From Amycolatopsis sp. FDAARGOS 1241 (lineage in GTDB: Bacteria; Actinomycetota; Actinomycetes; Mycobacteriales; Pseudonocardiaceae), in assembly GCF_016889705.1 (NCBI RefSeq), contig NZ_CP069526.1:6955001-7019000 (forward strand): a stretch of 64,000 bases of DNA. The letters run 5' to 3'. Made by a program: the position numbers and the translations under genes. Below the pieces are notes generated by a model. It was not told where the DNA came from. It saw only the letters and a program-made list of their open reading frames with translations, and ran no database searches. Below are positions 61,684 through 64,000 of the stretch, piece by piece; positions within the stretch are counted from its first letter, which is position 1, and each line of letters begins with the position of its first letter.

Positions 61684-63237
61684 GTGACAGTCACGTTCAA
61701 CTCCGGCCACTCCGCTGGGTCCCACTCCTCCGGGCCCCACTCCGGGTCGCAGCGTCCGGGCCGTCCCGACCGCAAGCCGCGCCAGCGCCCGGCTCGGGGG
61801 GACTTCCTGCGCGACGACGCCGTGGAGACGGTGGCCACCAAGACCTGGGCCCAGCTGGGCCTGCCCGACGAGCTGCTGAACGCGCTCGCCGAGGCCGGGA
61901 TCACCACGCCGTTCCCGATCCAGTCGGCGACGATCCCCGACGCGCTCGCGGGCCGCGACGTGCTGGGCCGCGCCCAGACCGGCTCCGGCAAGACGCTGGC
62001 GTTCGGCCTGGCCATCCTGGCCCGGCTCAACGGGGGCAAGGCCCGCCCGAAGCGCCCCCGCGCGCTCGTGCTGGTGCCGACCCGCGAGCTGGCCATGCAG
62101 GTGGCCGACTCGCTGACCCCGCTCGCGAAGGCGCTCGGCCTGTGGTGCCGCACCGCCGTCGGCGGCATGGCCTTCACCCGCCAGGCCGACGCGCTCGCCC
62201 GTGGTGTCGACCTGCTGATCGCCACGCCGGGCCGACTGTCGGACCATGTCCGGCAGGGCACCGCGTCGCTGTCCGACTGCAACTTCGTCGCGCTCGACGA
62301 GGCCGACCAGATGGCCGACATGGGCTTCATGCCGCAGGTGCGGGAGATCCTCGACCTCACCCCCGCTCGCGGCCAGCGGCTGCTGTTCTCGGCGACGCTC
62401 GACGGTGACGTGAACAAGCTGGTGCAGCAGTACCTCACCGACCCGGTCACGCACTCGGTCGCGCCGTCGACCGCGAGCGTGGACACCATGGACCACCACC
62501 TGTTCCAGGTGTCGCACGCCGACAAGCAGGACATCGTCACGCAGATCGGCGCCCGCGAGGGCCGCACGATCATGTTCGTGCGCACCAAGCACCACGTCGA
62601 CCGCCTCACCGAGCGGCTGCGCGAGCAGGGCGTGCACGCGGCGGCGCTGCACGGCGGCAAGACGCAGGGCCAGCGCAACCGCGTGCTGGCCGACTTCAAG
62701 GACGGCCACACCCCGGTGCTGGTCGCCACCGACGTCGCCGCACGCGGCATCCACGTCGACGACATCTCTCTGGTGCTGCACGTGGATCCGGCCGCGGACC
62801 ACAAGGACTACCTGCACCGCGCGGGCCGCACGGCCCGCGCCGGCGCGTCGGGCGTCGTCGTCACGCTGGTGACGCACGACCAGCGGCGCACCGTCCGCCG
62901 GATGACCGACCGGGCCGGCGTGCGCGCCGAGACCACGGTGATCCGCCCGGGCGACGCGGAGCTCTCGCGCATCACGGGTGCGCAGGAGCCGAGCGGCGAG
63001 CCGGTCGTGGAGCGGCGCCGGGAGACCCCGCGCCGCGGCGGCCGGGGCTTCGGCGGCGGCCGTGAACGCGGTGACCGCGGCTACGGTTCGCGCGAGGGCT
63101 ACGGCTCGCGCGAGGGCTACGGCTCGCGCGAAGGTCGTCCGAGTTACGGCGGCCGCGGGCGGCAGCAGCGCTCGGGCTCGGGTTCGGGCCGGCCGCAGCG
63201 GCCGGGTCGCGGCACGCGCCGCAGCTACGACAGCTGA
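61684..63237 (+). CDS. DEAD-box ATP-dependent RNA helicase
   Basis: 517 aa. Helicase motifs in order: Q motif FPIQSATIP, motif I AQTGSGKT (about residues 97-104), Ia PTRELA, Ib TPGR, II DEAD in ALDEADQM (about 204), III SAT, IV IMFVRT, V ATDVAARGIHVDD, VI HRAGRTARAG. The C-terminus (about 440-517) is Arg/Gly/Ser-rich with three GYGSRE repeats, an RNA-binding disordered tail. Resembles RhlE/CsdA-type helicases active in ribosome assembly and RNA decay. GTG 61684 gives an N-terminal Ser/His/Gly-rich lead. A textbook terminator follows. Confidence 0.95.
   Translation: MTVTFNSGHSAGSHSSGPHSGSQRPGRPDRKPRQRPARGDFLRDDAVETVATKTWAQLGLPDELLNALAEAGITTPFPIQSATIPDALAGRDVLGRAQTGSGKTLAFGLAILARLNGGKARPKRPRALVLVPTRELAMQVADSLTPLAKALGLWCRTAVGGMAFTRQADALARGVDLLIATPGRLSDHVRQGTASLSDCNFVALDEADQMADMGFMPQVREILDLTPARGQRLLFSATLDGDVNKLVQQYLTDPVTHSVAPSTASVDTMDHHLFQVSHADKQDIVTQIGAREGRTIMFVRTKHHVDRLTERLREQGVHAAALHGGKTQGQRNRVLADFKDGHTPVLVATDVAARGIHVDDISLVLHVDPAADHKDYLHRAGRTARAGASGVVVTLVTHDQRRTVRRMTDRAGVRAETTVIRPGDAELSRITGAQEPSGEPVVERRRETPRRGGRGFGGGRERGDRGYGSREGYGSREGYGSREGRPSYGGRGRQQRSGSGSGRPQRPGRGTRRSYDS
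63079..63132 (+). repeat. three tandem 18-bp units encoding GYGSRE
   Basis: 63079-63096, 63097-63114 and 63115-63132, units differing by one or two bases, within the helicase C-terminal tail. In-frame, so copy-number change would alter tail length only. Confidence 0.95.
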
Positions 63238-63249
63238 GTCCCGCTTCGG

Positions 63250-63277
63250 AAAAGCCCCGCCTCGTGCGGGGCTTTTT
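63250..63277 (+). terminator. intrinsic terminator after the helicase
   Basis: AAAAGCCCCGC (63250-63260), loop CTCGT, GCGGGGCTTTTT (63266-63277): perfect stem with a T-run. Confidence 0.95.
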
Positions 63278-63333
63278 CGTTGTGTGGCAGGGCCCACGGT
63301 TTCCGGCGGGACCCGAGTGGGAGACTGCCGGGC

Positions 63334-64000
63334 GTGACTTCCTTCCCGCAGCTGCCGCCTGAGAACGTCTTCGACTGGCTCGACACGGAGGCCGAGAAGC
63401 GGGCGAACGCGGGACTGGTGCGGCAGCTGCGGCCCCGGCCGGCGCAGGCCGAAGAGCTCGACCTCGCCGGCAACGACTACCTCGGCCTGGCGCGCGACAA
63501 GCGCGTCGTCGGCGCCGCCGCGGCGGCCGCCATGCGCTGGGGCGCTGGTGCGACGGGCTCGCGGCTCGTCACCGGGTCGACCGAACTGCACGCAGAGCTT
63601 GAGCACGAGCTGGCCCGCTTTTGCGGCGCGCAGGCGGCGCTGGTGTTCTCGTCGGGCTTCGCCGCGAACGTGGGCGCGGTGACCGCGCTGTCCGGCGCGG
63701 AATCCGCGATCGTGACGGACAAGTACATCCACGCCTCGCTCATCGAAGGCTGCCGGCTCTCGCGGGCCGACGTCGCGGCCGTGGCACACGCGACGCCGTC
63801 GGCGATCCAGCACGCGCTCTCGACGCGCCGCAAGCCGCGCGCGCTGGTGGTCACGGACTCGGTGTTCTCCGTCGACGGCGACCTCGCGCCGCTGGGCGAG
63901 CTCGCGCAGATCTGCCGCGCCTCGGCCGCGGCTCTGCTCGTCGACGACGCCCACGGCTTCGGCGTCCTCGGCGAGGGCGGCCGGGGTGCCGTGCACGCGG
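63334..64000 (+). CDS. bioF: 8-amino-7-oxononanoate synthase-like PLP enzyme (3' end beyond window)
   Basis: 222 codons visible from GTG 63334. Reads LDLAGNDYLGLARDKRVVGA, GAGATGSRLVTGSTELHAEL, ALVFSSGFAANVGAVTALSG, KYIHASLIEGCRLSRADVAA and LLVDDAHGFGVLGEGGRG, the alpha-oxoamine synthase pattern. BioF condenses pimeloyl-ACP/CoA with alanine in biotin synthesis. The Schiff-base Lys lies past the edge. GTG is preceded by GGGAG about 10 bases upstream. The family also contains KBL and other synthases, but the TGSRLVTGSTELH start is BioF-like; bioA/bioD are expected next. Confidence 0.85.
   Translation, partial: MTSFPQLPPENVFDWLDTEAEKRANAGLVRQLRPRPAQAEELDLAGNDYLGLARDKRVVGAAAAAAMRWGAGATGSRLVTGSTELHAELEHELARFCGAQAALVFSSGFAANVGAVTALSGAESAIVTDKYIHASLIEGCRLSRADVAAVAHATPSAIQHALSTRRKPRALVVTDSVFSVDGDLAPLGELAQICRASAAALLVDDAHGFGVLGEGGRGAVHA

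Overview
The window is chromosomal DNA of a high-GC actinomycete, most likely a member of Pseudonocardiaceae such as Amycolatopsis. The GC content is near 70% by eye, GTG and TTG starts are common, many genes are coupled by 4-bp overlaps, and the gene set is typically actinobacterial (Lsr2, DUF3052, DUF3145, an AhpE-type peroxiredoxin, a homodimeric AceE, and a FasR-type regulator next to fabD-fabH-acpP-fabF). I see no CRISPR array, insertion sequence, prophage or plasmid module. The only RNA gene found is a tRNA-Val(TAC).

Layout. 0-5 kb (minus): the edge of a DHA2 drug exporter translationally coupled to dnaE (DNA polymerase III alpha). 5-13.5 kb: accessory metabolism with its own regulators, namely a GntR/FCD gene followed by a truncated L-asparaginase II, a CocE-type hydrolase, a GntR-phosphoesterase pair divergent from a class-V aminotransferase, and MarR plus acyl-CoA dehydrogenase next to a broken carboxymuconolactone-decarboxylase-like gene. 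13.5-15 kb: a frameshifted secreted protein and the tRNA. 15-31.7 kb: the conserved ahpE-DUF3052-aceE-(...)-fasR-fabDHPF block, interrupted by a roughly 7-kb module (L-lactate dehydrogenase, lactate permease, PnuC, a TM-helix protein and a NatAB-type ABC exporter). Pyruvate oxidation, lactate use and type II fatty acid synthesis therefore sit side by side. 31.7-38 kb: DUF3145, a long Pro/Ala/Thr-rich membrane protein, a flavin disulfide oxidoreductase, and an Lsr2-like protein with a histone-H1-like tail followed by a degenerate tandem repeat. 38-41.6 kb (minus): a pntA1-pntA2-pntB-lplA operon. 41.7-45 kb: a DesT-like TetR regulator with a well-formed operator, facing a ferredoxin-type reductase plus fatty-acid desaturase. 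45-47.8 kb: a two-component system and YjbQ. 47.8-51.5 kb: two badly decayed membrane-protein genes around an intact HAD phosphatase. 51.5-64 kb: proS, a VOC protein, a 2-hydroxyacid dehydrogenase, a broken GNAT, YaaA, two FAD oxidoreductases, a RIO kinase, a DEAD-box helicase and the start of a bioF-like gene.

Three themes stand out. Six genes are pseudogenes while the long housekeeping genes are intact, so real gene decay is more likely than poor sequence. Several genes appear to be transcribed as leaderless mRNAs (a TANNNT -10 box 6-7 nt before the start codon). Several palindromes lie at promoters of regulated genes, the best being the DesT-like site at 42468, the site before fabD at 28014, and the site at the gntR start at 5597. 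All positions and frames were read by eye; no database search was run.
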